From Diospyros lotus (taxonomy: Eukaryota > Streptophyta > Magnoliopsida > Ericales > Ebenaceae), in contig NC_068339.1 in assembly GCF_014633365.1 (NCBI RefSeq), forward strand, positions 2,671,001 through 2,735,000: DNA of 64,000 nt. The letters run 5' to 3'. A program made the translations under genes and the position numbers. The notes below the pieces were generated by a model. That model had not been told where the DNA came from. It worked only from the letters and a program-made list of their open reading frames with translations, and searched no databases. Below, in pieces: positions 1 through 11,188 of this stretch (position 1 is the stretch's first letter; every line of letters begins with the position of its first letter).

Positions 1-206
1 TTAAGTATTGTTCTAATAATTTTTTATTAAAATCTATAGAAAAACTCTGATTCCATAGCAAAAATCTAAAGTCTAAATTGAGATGAGATAAAGGTCGTTT
101 CAAATAAAAATGTGAATATTATAAATCATAAATTTTAAATATTTCTTTATCCACATATTTTATATCTTTAACTTTGGTGTAATAGACTGATATATCTTTA
201 ACTTAG

Positions 207-827
207 GGTGCGTTTGATTGCAAGGGTGGAATTTGAGTGGAAACAAAATAAATTTCAGGAAATTGAATTGTAGGGAAAATAAATTTCTGGAAATTAGAAG
301 TTTAAACTGTTTGATTGGTATAATTTTCTATTTGAAAAATGATGTTATTTTCCATCTTTTGGTGTTTGATTGGTAATATTTTTCATAAAATTTGATCATT
401 TTCCTTGCATTTCGTGTTTGATAGGCATTATTTTTCATGTAAAATGATACATTTTCCATGGAATTCAATGGTGAAAATGTATTAAAAAATACTGAATCGT
501 ATTCAAAAAATCAAAATAATAACCTATTTTAGATTAATTAAATCATTTTTTCAATCAAATCAAATCACAAAATTAATTTTTTTTTGTTTTCCAAATTTTC
601 TAATTTTTACATGTTTTCTTACACAATCACACATGCACAATCACACATATATAGATATACACAATCACACACACATACACAGTCATACATACACACATAC
701 ACAACCACATACAGAGACGCAATCATACATACACACATACAAATATACACATCCCCGCACACAAACATATATATACATACATAAATATATATATATATAC
801 ACACATATACATATATACATGTCCCCG

Positions 828-861
<34 letters not shown>

Positions 862-1238
862 CAGACACAGATACACACACATATATATTCGCACACATAC
901 ATACATATTTTTGGATAGCAGCCTCCTGCTCACACACCCGCTGCCGACCCACTTGCTCGCTCGCTCGCCCTTTCTCTCGTTCGCTCTCTGTCCCTTTCTC
1001 ACTTTCAGTTGAAGGGGATGAAGACGAGAGCACAGTAAGTATTATTTTCCAATTACCCGAAAAATCAGAGCTCCCCCCCAAGGAAAATGGTTTCCGTGAT
1101 TTGAAGGAAAAAACGATCATGTGACTAGAAATTGGAAAATGAGTAGCCTGAAAAATTTTGGCTGTCAAACACTACACAAGTGAACATTTAGGTGGAAAAA
1201 TGTCTTTTCCCAAGAAATAAATGGCTATCAAATGGGGC
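207..1238. mobile_element. Non-autonomous TIR element carrying a CA/TA repeat, copy A
   Basis: The left end starts GGTGCGTTTGATTGC; the right end in reverse complement reads GCCCCATTTGATAGCC, an imperfect inverted repeat sharing the TTTGAT core. Both sides carry cttag (202-206 and 1239-1243), a possible short target duplication. The middle holds a CA/TA microsatellite and a CT-rich stretch; no transposase is visible. The copy at 40187-41240 in unit B has the same structure. A related sequence (GGTGTGTTTGATTATAA) starts immediately to the right. Superfamily uncertain, hAT-like ends suspected. Confidence 0.5.
610..905. repeat. CA/CATA/TA microsatellite
   Basis: Interspersed ACACAC, CATACA and ATATAT runs. 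Open frames on both strands across it give only Tyr/His/Thr- or Cys/Val-rich low-complexity peptides and are not genes. Confidence 0.9.
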
Positions 1239-1399
1239 CTTAGGGTGTGTTTGATTATAATTGTTTTCCATGAAAAATGTCACATCAATGAAAAAATTTC
1301 CATGCTTGCATGTTTGATTGTTTAATATTTTCCATAAATTTTTTTTATAGTACAACACATTAAAGTATATTTTGACCCATTTTTCATAGAAAATTGCAA

Positions 1400-1479
1400 C
1401 TAGGGGAGGTGGGAATTATTTTCCATGTAATTGAAAACTATTTTCCCTTTCCATGGAAAACAATTCCCACCTCCCCTAG
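1400..1479. repeat. Foldback hairpin, copy A
   Basis: A 28-nt left arm (1400-1427) beginning CTAGGGGAGGTGGGAATT matches the reverse complement of 1452-1479 at 27 of 28 positions, with a 24-nt loop. It sits in the element that begins near 1244. The unit B copy is 41409-41488. Confidence 0.85.
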
Positions 1480-2837
1480 TCATATCTTCATTCATAATTT
1501 TTCAATTATATATAAATGAATTCCTAGATAATTTGATGATCTTATTTTAACTTGTCTTATATGTGACAATAATTTATAACACAAAATTTCTTTAAGTTAA
1601 TTTTATTTATATCACCCTTAAGAATATCACTAGAATAAAGTAATTTGACCTATCTTATTTAATATACATAATTTATAATTTATTATGCATATTTAATAAA
1701 TTTATTTGATACACTTCTAGAAGCTAACCTTCTAAGGGTGGGTTTCTTTGAACCCCAATTATACCAACTCCGTCCTTTTAACTCTAAGTAATCAAGTTGT
1801 TATCTCATAATAATAATTTAGTTATCTCAAAAAAATTGTAAGAAAGTGAGATAAAAGAAGTAAACACAAACCCCTCTCCCTTTGCATGTGAACGTGGCCC
1901 TTTTCTTGAGAGATATTTTATTTATTTATTTATCAGTAATGTGACATCTTCTCCTTGACATCACTGATATATTGTCATTAACGATGACTCTTAATATTTT
2001 TTTTTAAGATTTGAAGACCAAAGGGAGTAAATGGGGTCCACTCATCTTTTTCCTACTTTTATAAAATAAAGCTAACCAATTGTTATATCCACTTGATAGA
2101 ATAGGTTCCAACAAAGTTGATAGATGTTAAAAAATATTTTTAACTGAATTTAATTTGTGTTATTTTTTATTTAAGAAGAGTTTGCCTATTTTAAAAAAAT
2201 TTTAAGGACCGATTTGAAGAAAATAAAGAATCATAGGGTGTCAAGTCTATGAATTCATCATGGCCAGAGACAAATTTTTGGGGTGAGTGGTCCAATCTCG
2301 TGCAATCTTCAGTCACTTCCCGGATGCTTGGACCCACAGATAATTTCAAGAAGAATACAATAAGTACGGCATCAATAATTTTTTAGCAACCCAATTTAAC
2401 AATAATTGTGCATGAAAGTTTAATATTTTAACATTTAAAATTTCTTAAAATTACCATACTTGCATGATTTTCCATCACTCGTGCTTTCGATTTCAACAGA
2501 AAAAGTAAATTACAGGTGGATCTTTGACCCTTATCTAGACCAAGTATCGAACTCGTGACCTATTAATATTAATCCTACCGTATCACTTGTTCACCACTTT
2601 AAAATCTCTTCATTCATGCAAACTTACCACAAGATATTTAAACTTTGAATCATTTTAGCCTCTATTTTGATTCTTGATATAATATTTTGTATTGAAGAAT
2701 AATTTTCATATGAAAATACATACACAAAAATATATATCTATTTTTTTTCTTTTATACAAAATTAAGAAAAAAACATAACTGAATATATATAATTTTCCTC
2801 TTCACCATTCTTTAGGACCATTATTGGCTTGAGCTAA
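1480..2837. other. Repeat-derived AT-rich spacer, no gene seen
   Basis: The segment at about 1570-1840 recurs near 27450, 41590, 55735 and 56465. The segment at 1990-2260 (AAATGGGGTCCACTCAT followed by an AACCAATTGTTATATC-like stretch) recurs near 7820, 15000, 44190 and 52310. The stretch 2270-2360 (CACTTCCCGGATGCTTGGAC) matches the RLK upstream region at 61230-61290. No open frame or RNA gene was found. Confidence 0.7.
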
Positions 2838-3560
2838 GGTCACAAGTGAGCTGACCCATTCACAAGTGACTTGGTGTTTAGTTCGACAAAATCTCGTTTA
2901 AATTCATTCATTAAGATAGATAAACCGAGTTCGAGACTAATTTTGAAACTCAATTTATAAAAGAGTTAAGTTTTAATTTAATAAAATTCAGTTCATAAGA
3001 AGTTTCTGAACATATTCAATTAGAGACTTTGTACATACTAATAGACTTGATTAAAAGTTCGTAAACATTCTCGATTAGAAATTCACAAATAATTCGTGAA
3101 TAATTTTGTTTATAAAATATATTAATATATATTATCAAATTTTAAGTTATTATAATAATATAATTACATTAAATATGTTTAAAATTATTATATATATTAA
3201 TTTAATCATTTAAAAGCCTATCTTTTCATTTATTATATATATATATTCATATATCTTTGCTTCTCTCAATAATAGATAACGTATATACATATATATTTTA
3301 ATATCTATTATATTAATATATTTAACATTTTGTAAATTAAACCTAAATTTAAATATAAAATATTATATTAATATATTTTTTAATACCAACATGTTAAATG
3401 CCCCCAACAACCACCCCCCCCACGCCCCCGGGGAAGTTGTTGCTGGCTGCGGAGCTTCCTGCTTTCACGCTGCTTTGTTACTCACGTTAGGGCCCCACAC
3501 GATCAAAGTTTCATTGACCCAAAATGGAATCAAATGACAACACAATAGCTATATTCGCGT
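2838..3560. mobile_element. Relic of the hAT-like element seen whole at 62007-62659
   Basis: The first part (GGTCACAAGTGAGCTGACC and following) aligns with the left end of the element at 62007-62659, but no right terminus was found. From 3430 to 3535 the text is a block also found at 13710-13790 and 51008-51090 (ACTCACGTTAGGGCCCCACA). Otherwise AT-rich with no gene. Confidence 0.45.
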
Positions 3561-3580
3561 GTAAATGCTATCTATTTCAT

Positions 3581-3775
3581 TGGTCCAAAAGGTGAAGCGC
3601 TCACCCCAAGCGCCCCCCACATCGGGCCTGATAAGACGTGGGGGAGGTTAATCACGGTAATCCAGCCGGATGCAGTGGCTAGACCCGGACTCACCGCACA
3701 CAAGGAGCCCACCTCACTTTGGAGAGAGGTACCCCACACTGCTGCTTGCGAGACTCGATCCTCGGTCATTGATCC
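3581..3775 (-). mobile_element. tRNA-derived SINE, 3' part
   Basis: On the minus strand the tRNA-like head ends with a box-B-like GGATCGAGTCTCGC, followed by a body containing a GGTCTAGCCACTGCATCCGG stretch and CACTTTGG/CCCCAC motifs. The element is cut by the solo LTR at 3776-6148; its 5' part lies at 6154-6216. The 17-bp direct repeat aatgctatctatttcat flanks the pair (3564-3580 and 6217-6233) as a typical long SINE target duplication. Combined length about 258 bp. I do not recognise the family. Confidence 0.7.
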
Positions 3776-4235
3776 TGTAATACCCTAAGTTACATTTTAT
3801 AAAATTAAGTTTATTAATTCGGTTTAAATGATTAATTTATTTAGTTTAAGTATATTAATGTTAGAAATTTTATATGAGTATAAAACATGTAATTGGGTAT
3901 GTGAAATATGAATAAAAATATGTAAATAGAAATAAATATAAATATGTATAAGAATAGAAGTAAATATAAATATAAGTATATAAGTATGTATAAATAAATA
4001 GAAATAAATATTAATATGTAATAGGTAAATTCGTATGTATGTATGTGTATAAATTAGTATGTATATGTAAAAAAAAAAAAAAATTCTGAAAAATCCGAAA
4101 ATTGCAGAACAGCGCGCATGGCCGCCTGCAACCGGGAATTAATAGGGTAAGGGGGGTTTTAATGGCGAATGACCGGTGGTATGGCCTTCTCGGCCACGTG
4201 GGCTTTGATTTGACATTAGCGGCGTGTTTTTTGGC

Positions 4236-4243
4236 TATAAATA
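4236..4243 (+). promoter_or_regulatory. LTR TATA box
   Basis: TATAAATA inside GGCTATAAATAGCCC, preceded by GC-richer sequence with a CACGTG-type box (GGCCACGTGGGC at about 4191-4202). Typical U3 promoter of a plant LTR. Confidence 0.7.
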
Positions 4244-5750
4244 GCCCAGTTCACACAAGCCAATCCATCCGAAAATTGCGAGACTTAAATCGGTCGATTG
4301 GGAGAGGGTTTGAGAGATTTGAGAGTAGGGTTTTGATCTTCAAGTCACGGGCATCGTTTCTGGAGAGTTTGGAGGCCAACGAAGCAGCGAAGAGGGAGAT
4401 CCAAGCATCGCTGGAAAATCACGACTTCGCCGGAGCCGAGGAGCATTTCGGCCGATTCGAGGTAAGATCGATCTCTTTTCTTGCTAATTTTTGCACCATT
4501 GTGTTCGAAATGTCGAGATCTAAGGGCTAGGTGAAGAAAAATCGAGTTTAGGGGTCGAATCGTCGGCCGGCGGCGAAGCTTCTCGCCGAAGAAGTCAACC
4601 CAGCACGGGTGCGTGGCTGCATGCGCCCGCGAGTAGGAAGACGGCGCGTGCAGCCCACGCGCCCGTCAGAAAAATAGAAAATAAGAAAAGAAAAGAAAAG
4701 AAATAAAGAAAAAATAAAAATAGAAGAAATAAAATTTTGTAAAAAGTTTTATTAAATCAGAAATTTTATTTATGTCATATTTTGTGAAAAATATTTCTGG
4801 AAATGCTAAATTTATTAATTATTAAGTGGAATTTTCTATTATGGAAATAGAGAAAAATAAGATTTTTAATTCCGAAAATTCCAAGAAAATTTCAGGATAT
4901 TAGAAGTATTATTTAAGAAATATTAGTAAAGAGAAATTGTTAAAATGAAAGATTAGGTAATTATTATGTAATTTAAGTAGATTTCTCTATTATGGAAATA
5001 AAGAAAAATAGGATTTTTAAGTCTTAAAATTCCAAGAAAATTTCAGAATGTTATAAGTATTATTTAATAAATATTAGTGAAGATAAATTTAATAAATTGA
5101 AAGATTAGGTAATTATTATGTAATAATTACATATTTAGCTATTATGAAATAAGGGAAACTAGGAATTAAAGTTAGAAAAATTACAAGAAAAATTCCAGAA
5201 TACTAAGAATATTATTTAAGGAATATTGGTAAAAAGAAAGTAAATTTTTATGAAGCCTAAATAATTATTATGTAATTTTGGAAGAAATAAAGCTTAGGAA
5301 TAAAAGAAAAATGGAAGAAATTATGAAAAACTAGCAAATGGTATTCTAAAAATAAATCTATGTTGTAGGGGTCCTTGTGAGCAAGGAAATTAAGGGATAG
5401 CCGCTTGGCACGTAGTTCGAGACAAATTAGCTGTAAGTATGCTGCCTGAATTTAATACAGTTATAAATGTAAATGCTTTTATTATATTGGCATGCTATGG
5501 TATGAAACCATCATGTAGACTGCATCAATGGCATGACTATGAAATGCATACATGCACAATAATACTGTTGATCACATGCATATGAGGCCGTAGGGAGTAC
5601 AAACTGACACCGCTGGCCTATCAAGGGTGCACCCATACACCCCGGCTTCGAAGAGGTGGCCGCTAAAATGATAGGCAGCATGAGGGGTGTAGTTGACACC
5701 TACGATGAAAGACATTGCATACACTCATAGCATTGCATTTGGTATTCTTA

Positions 5751-5805
5751 CTTAGATGATTCATCATCTAACATGGGTTCGCCCTTGGAACATTCAACGT
5801 TCAAG
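5751..5805 (+). other. Conserved three-hairpin element in LTR, copy 1
   Basis: In sense orientation: hairpin 1 TTAGATGATTCATCATCTAA (9-bp stem), then GGGTTCGCCC (3-bp stem), then a third helix around an ATTCAAC loop with one bulged G. It lies 343 nt from the LTR 3' end. Equivalent elements lie at 16815-16869, 23281-23335, 28332-28388 and 63378-63435. Confidence 0.6.
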
Positions 5806-6153
5806 CCGGGACTTGCAGAGATGATTCAGAGAGTGGTGATGTGTAGTGACACGAGACACCAAGATGCAAGTAAATGTACTATGTTAAAATATGATTGTGT
5901 AAGATTTATGTATTTTGTACCGTCATCAAACACTTTATGTATTAACTTGTATTAAATGCCATGTACAATTATTATACATTACCATGAGCAGGTTTGATTC
6001 AGCTTCCGCTTGTATTTAATTTCTAGTGTAAACTTCTCGTCAAGCACTAGATAAGGCCTTAGGGAATTTCGGGAATAATGTAACAAAAAAAAAAAAAATA
6101 GACCAAATTTCCTAAGGCATAACATACCCAAGAGGACGGGCTGTTACAGATCC

Positions 6154-6216
6154 AACATTCACCACGGAAGGCACTTTGTGCCCTCCTTCTTGACCAACTG
6201 GGCTGCCCATGTGGGC
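6154..6216 (-). mobile_element. tRNA-derived SINE, 5' part with box A
   Basis: In minus-strand sense it reads GGGCAGCCCAGTTGGTCAAG, a good Pol III box A (TGGCNNAGTTGG type). The right flank is the second copy of the 17-bp target duplication (6217-6233). It joins 3581-3775 once the solo LTR and one gatcc are removed. Confidence 0.7.
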
Positions 6217-6257
6217 AATGCTATCTATTTCATCGTCAAAGTAAAGATGACCTTAGA

Positions 6258-6485
6258 GTGTATTTGATAGGGATGGAAAATAAAGGTAAAATTTAAATTT
6301 TATTTAAATTTCAACAAATTTTATCAAATAATTTTTTAATTCCATAAAATTCGAATTCCATCTTAATTTAAAAAATAAATTATTTTCTTAAAATCAAAAA
6401 TTTAAAATTCCAAAAAATTAAAATAAAAATAAAAATTTCATAAAATCAAAATTTCACTCTTATTTTCTACCTCCGTCGGATACAC
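6258..6485. mobile_element. 228-bp MITE with 7-8 bp target duplication (hAT-like)
   Basis: Left end GTGTATTTGATAGG; right end in reverse complement GTGTATCCGACGG. It is flanked by ccttaga (6251-6257 and 6486-6492; the next base g also matches). The unoccupied form, gatgagcttagagtg, is seen in the related blocks at about 13838-13855 and 51130-51145. Interior is A/T-rich with AAATTTTA runs and no coding potential. Confidence 0.75.
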
Positions 6486-6492
6486 CCTTAGA

Positions 6493-7176
6493 GTGGAAAC
6501 CCAGGAAAAAGCCCCCCATCCACCCCCCAAGGCACGTAAAATTAAAGGCTGTTTGTTGACTTTCTGCTTTTAGAAGGGGACCCAGAGTGGATTTTGCTCT
6601 AAAACTTGCTGTTGAATTCAATTCCCCATCTTTTGTGTAACTATTTTTGACAATGTTCAAGAAAATTTTAAGCATCGTGCATGTATTGGTACAATGAATT
6701 TTTCTTGCGAATTCAAATTATGAAAATAACTATTTTTTTGTGTAACTATTTTTTTCTCTATCAATTGCTCTACAAATGTTAAGAGGCCATTCCAATACTT
6801 GTGCTTTTTGACAAAAAAAAAAAAAAAAGAGTGGCTCGTTTGAGAATTCGTTAGATTCTTTATATAAATATATAAATAATAAAAATAAAATAAAATCAAC
6901 CAATAAATTACTAATTTACAATAATAATAATAATTAATAAAAAAATATGGATATTTATAAAACTAGCTACAAATGTTTGTACCCTGCAATACAACGAGAA
7001 AACTGTTCATCCACAAGGTCAAGCAGAACCGAAGTTTCCAGAGCTATTATAATTTCCTATATTAAAATATAGATATTATTCCAAAAAATCTACCAATCAA
7101 ATACAAAGTGATAAGGATCCAATTAAATTTTGTGTTGTCTTGGACTAACTTGGCTACCAACTTTGTCTGAAATTCA
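6493..7176. other. AT-rich spacer shared with unit B, no gene seen
   Basis: Matches 42220-43320 in unit B apart from the rRNA scrap and B-only sequence there. It contains a C-rich stretch (6508-6530) that is a 33-base poly-C in unit B. The two short minus-strand frames here are AT-rich and not shared in form with B. Confidence 0.6.
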
Positions 7177-7694
7177 GGATGCGTTCTCTTTATTTTTTAA
7201 TTTTTAATTTTAAGTTTTAAATTTATTTTTAATTTTTTATTTTAGTAATTTATTTTAAGAAAATTAAAAACGCGTTATTTTTATTATTTTAAAAAATTAT
7301 TTCTCAAAATAAAAAATTAGAAAACACGTTCTCTTTGAAATTTTGAAAATAAATTTTTAATAATATTTTATTTAATAAATTTGATTATTCAGTAAATTAT
7401 AAATATTTAATGTTAATATATTATTAAAAATATATATATATTTTAAAGTTAATGAATTTTATAATATTTTTTTTCATTACAATAATAAAATATCAATAAA
7501 TAAATATGTTTTGAATTTAGAGTTTGTTTTGGATAAAAACACTCAAAACAACTTTTTATTATTTTGAGTTTTCTATATAATTTTTTTTTTGTTTTCAAAT
7601 ATTTATTTTTAAAAATAGTAAAGAGAACGTGTTTTTATTATTTTAAAAAATTAAAAATTAAAAAAAACTTGAAAATAGTAAAGATAACGCAATC
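7177..7694. mobile_element. 518-bp AT-rich TIR element, absent from unit B
   Basis: Ends GGATGCGTTCTCTT and, in reverse complement, GATTGCGTTATCTT (11 of 14 match). Flanked by tca (7174-7176 and 7695-7697). Unit B has the uninterrupted site near 43318-43335 (GAAATTCAATTATTCAAAG). Relatives or fragments occur near 27630-27920, 41850-42110, 55925-56220, 56645-56945 and 63662-63770. No coding region; superfamily not determined. Confidence 0.65.
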
Positions 7695-8089
7695 TCAATT
7701 ATTCAAAGTGTCAACTCAAATTTGTTTTTTTCTTTTCTATTCTAAATTGATTAGTCAAATTAGGGATCACATTTTCTTCCCCCAACCAACCTGCAGCGGA
7801 GGTTAGAGGTGAATATTCTGAGTGAATGGGGTCCACTTATCTTTTTTCTTCTTTTTCGACCATTATAAAATAAAACCAACCAATTGTTATATCTACTTAG
7901 GTTCCAACTAAGTTAGAGGGACACTAGCCGTTGGCAATAGATCAAATGAACCGTGGTCGATTTATATATTATTTTTATTTTATATTAAATTTAACTTACT
8001 TTATTAGTGCTGTGTCATTGGTAAAAATTTCATTAAAAGATTAAAAAAAATCTAAAAGTCCAAAATAACTTTTTGGGCTAAAAGGAGTA

Positions 8090-8560
8090 TATTTTGTCGT
8101 ATATCGGGGTCCCATGCAATGCGTAAATTAGATAACTTTAACATCTAAAAATTCAAGATAAATGTCATCTATAGAAGATAAATATCATTCATAAGAATTT
8201 TAATCATAACGAGTTCCAAAATATAAAATTTTTAATTTTAATAAAATTAAAAATAATAAAATAGATATTATCTGTGAGAATGTTAATTCTGAAATAATTA
8301 GGATTATTTTATACTTCTCTATAAATAAACACACTTATTCCAGAAAAGGTGTGTCTATAATACTGGTTTCAATACGACATTCATCATTTTAAGTATATGA
8401 TTTAAGCATCAGAGTATTTGCGCGGAGACCTCTCCACACTCTTTGATTGTTTTTTTTTTTTGCAGATTCAGGTGATGACATTTCCAGTCAAATGAATTTA
8501 TTGTTCTGATTCAACACTAACAATTGGTGTCGTATGTGGAAAAAGTTCAAAAAACCTAAG
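8090..8560 (+). mobile_element. Gypsy (Tat-type) LTR 3' part and primer-site relic, copy A
   Basis: TATA box in CTCTATAAATAAACAC (8320-8327), then a leader containing GCATCAGAGTATTTGC, a GCAGATTCAGGTGATGAC motif and AATTGGTGTCGTATGTGG (about 8522-8539). The last resembles the TTGGCGCCGTCTGTGGGAA motif after the 5' LTR of plant Tat/Ogre-lineage elements (recalled from the family). No gag or pol remains. The copy in unit B is at 44440-44910. Confidence 0.55.
8320..8327 (+). promoter_or_regulatory. TATA box of relic LTR
   Basis: TATAAATA within the decayed LTR at 8090-8560; conserved in the unit B copy near 44668. Confidence 0.5.
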
Positions 8561-8910
8561 GATATTAAATGGTCCTTACACTATCTCAAGTTAAAAGTAA
8601 CAAACACAACGAAAAGGGTCCTAATGTAGACAACTCTCTTAATACTAATATGCTAAGATTCCAGGATTCACGAGAATAATCCAATCTTAACCAACATACT
8701 CATCATGATTTCAAAATTCTCAATCACTTTTTTGGTTTGAGCCTAACTATGCCATGTGCTCAAATTGGGGGCCACCAATATTATTCTAAAATGATAGGTC
8801 CAAGCAAAATATATTCAAATTGCAAATTACAAAGCCTTATTATTTAAAACCTAATATTGAAGCATGAAATATGCAATAACGATTTAGGACTCATTATCCA
8901 AAAATCTAGT

Positions 8911-9205
8911 ATTAGAAACGCAAAAAGTATAAGAATGATTTGGAATGAGAAACTTAAAAAACGTTAGAATGATCTAGAATTAGAAACGCAAAAAGTGTGA
9001 GAATGATCTGGAATAAAAAAATACAAAAAGTGTGAAAATAATCTAGAATTAGAAACTTGGAAATCGTGAGAATTAATGATTTGGAATTATAAACGCAAAA
9101 AGTGTGAGAATGATCCAGAATCATAAACGTAAAAAATGTGAGAATTATCCAAAATCAAAAGCTCAAAAAATGTGAGAATGATCGAGCATCATAAATAAGG
9201 GAAAA
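8911..9205. repeat. Degenerate minisatellite, period about 33 bp, copy A
   Basis: About eight or nine diverged units of the type GAAACGCAAAAAGTGTGAGAATGATCTGGAATNA. The unit B copy is at about 45250-45545. It follows a gypsy LTR relic and may be part of that element's untranslated internal region. Confidence 0.7.
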
Positions 9206-9324
9206 CCATGACACACTCTACTTTATTCTCCGATAAACTCGTATGAATGAAAGAGTGAGAAGTAATTGTTGTATCATAGAAAAAGACCATTAAAAGACCA
9301 AAAGTCCAAAAAGACAAATGCTCA

Positions 9325-9392
9325 TTTTTTAAAATGGATAGATATGCAAAAGACTTGTGTTATTGGTGCCGTTTTACAAGCGTTTTGAGTAA
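9325..9392 (-). pseudogene. Relic of an LRR-RLK 5' flank, copy A
   Basis: ATGGATAGATATGCAAAAGACTTG followed by TTATTGGTGCC and CAAGCGTTTTGAGT matches the region just upstream of the two intact RLK start codons (38285-38350 and 60985-61050). The start codon itself is missing here but present in the unit B copy at 45665-45745. No LRR-coding sequence follows. Confidence 0.6.
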
Positions 9393-10798
9393 GAATTCTC
9401 AATTCTTAACTGTTAGAATATTTTTTTCTTTTTATATTTACATGCTAATATGATTCTTTTTGATAAAAAAAAAATAAACAATGTCATTGTTAATTATATT
9501 TTTTATAGAAATTTTTGTACTAACTTTTCGCTGTTAACTTATCAAGCCCCATATATGTAGAGCTAGCTAGCTAGAAGATTTAAATCTGAATCTCTATCTA
9601 ACTTTATTTCTCAACATATATATTTAGTGATATATAAGATTTTTTCCTTTTCTCTATTAATTGATTTGCAAATGTTAAGAGACACTCTAATACTTGTGGT
9701 TTCCGAGAACAAAAAGTGGCTCCATGTTGATGTCTGGACAAAGTTGAGGAAATTCAGTAGCTTCTTTAAATTTACTTAGATGTCAGTATTTAATTAGTTA
9801 ATGTTTGCATATTCTTTCTCGCAAGTAAACAGAATTATAACAAGTAATATAATGATAAATAAAGTATTGTTTTCATAAAAATTAATTTTTGATCTCTACT
9901 TTAACAACTATTAACTTTAATAAGCCACACACAATAAAATAATTACTCACTGTACGTAGTTATTATTTTAGTTAAAACTGAATGACTAACTAAAAACGTA
10001 AAATAACTCTTTGAATTTTTAAATGCAGAAATCTAATGCACTAGGGTTTATGAATCCACCGTAGTTCTTCAATTGGTTCAATCTTCCAGTGATCAGGTTT
10101 TATAATTCTTGTTTTGAGCAAAAAATCAATAATCCTAAATTAATCAAAAGTCTCTCTCGATGGTCAATCGAATCTATGTTTACATATGAGATTAATTATC
10201 TTTAATTAATTTACAAATATTCAAACGAGCATTTATCCACAATGATCATCTAAATAAGATTTCACAAGTCATAATGGTATCTCTACCTATTATCGAATCT
10301 TATGTCGTTTATTATCAAGTGCTAATTTATTTTGAATCTATCGAAAGTAATATAAATCACAAACACGTTCTAATGGTGGCCAAACATCAAAACAGAATTA
10401 GTGCATAACAAACGATTAACCTGAAAGACAAGAATATAATAAAACCTGAATACTTTTAATTAAACCATCATTGAACTAGGTTTCATCAATCACCCTAATT
10501 ACAAGGTACTTAGCCTAACATAGTTTAAACCAATGAAAGAATAATAAAAACGGAGTTCATGATGTCAGAGAGAAGAAAGAATAGAAAAATACAATCAAAA
10601 CTGAAGTTCTTCAAGAAAATCTCATTCTTCTTCCTCGACTTGCCTTCTTCTCTTTCTCAAAAACTCTCCAAATCTTCCAAGAATAATTCTTTATATAGTG
10701 TTTTTTAGGTTATCTAAGTTGTGCACCTTAAAGGAGTCTATCCCCACTTGATTTGGAATAAAACGACATTTTCGCGAAACTTTTAGTCTTACTGCAAA
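9393..10798. other. Non-coding spacer shared with unit B
   Basis: Collinear with 45746-50188 of unit B apart from the solo LTR there. The part at 10020-10720 has features of a minus-strand repeat, including TATATAAAG in reverse complement near 10690. No reading frame of substance. Confidence 0.5.
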
Positions 10799-11013
10799 AT
10801 GCTTGTCGCGTCAGGACTGTGAGCCACATAACACTTTTCCAACTTCGAATTTACCACAGAATGCTTTCCGCGATAAGGCTGTAAGCCACATAAAGTTTAA
10901 ACAGTCACTACCCTACTACAGTATGCTTTGCATGATAACATCGTGAGCCACAGAAAGGAATTCTTACCACGACCGTACCACGCAATGCTTTGCGCGACAG
11001 CGCCGTGAGTTGT
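10799..11013. repeat. 62-bp tandem repeat, about 3.5 units, copy A
   Basis: Units start at 10799, 10861, 10923 and 10985 (spacing exactly 62). Each starts ATGCTT and contains a GCGNNA...GTGAGCCACA motif. The unit B copy runs from 50190 to about 50410 with spacings near 62, 66 and 61. The 81-aa minus frame across it is probably chance; its B counterpart is truncated. Confidence 0.8.
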
Positions 11014-11188
11014 TTCTCCTTGATTTCCAACACTTCACCAATGACGTCCTCCTTCCAATGCTTTGCGACCTCATCAACCTCGACTCCGAGTAAACCTTTG
11101 AACTTGCCTTTAATGCCCAGTTTAGCTCCAAAAAAATACGACAACATCATCACTTTTTACTTCAAATATCTTCAACACATGCTTCACA

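Larger units (their letters stand above)
3776..6148 (+). mobile_element. Solo LTR of a Ty3/gypsy-like element, inserted in the SINE
   Basis: Begins TGTAATACCC, ends GGGCTGTTACA, and is flanked by the 5-bp duplication gatcc (3771-3775 and 6149-6153). A TATA box (GGCTATAAATAGCC, TATAAATA at 4236-4243) shows plus orientation. The open frame at 4102-4530 spans this promoter and is not a convincing gene. The structured stretch 5590-5805 is shared with the minus-strand LTRs at 16473, 22938, 27984 and 63119, placing all in one wider family. No internal domain or second LTR, so recombination to a solo LTR is inferred. Confidence 0.88.

Noticed and set aside
584..1168. Frames of 66-163 aa
   Set aside because: Products of the CA/TA microsatellite; no conserved domain and different composition in copy B (40604-41040).
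4102..4530. 142-aa frame with normal-looking composition
   Set aside because: It spans the U3 promoter and TATA box of the solo LTR at 3776-6148, so it is more likely LTR leader than gene.
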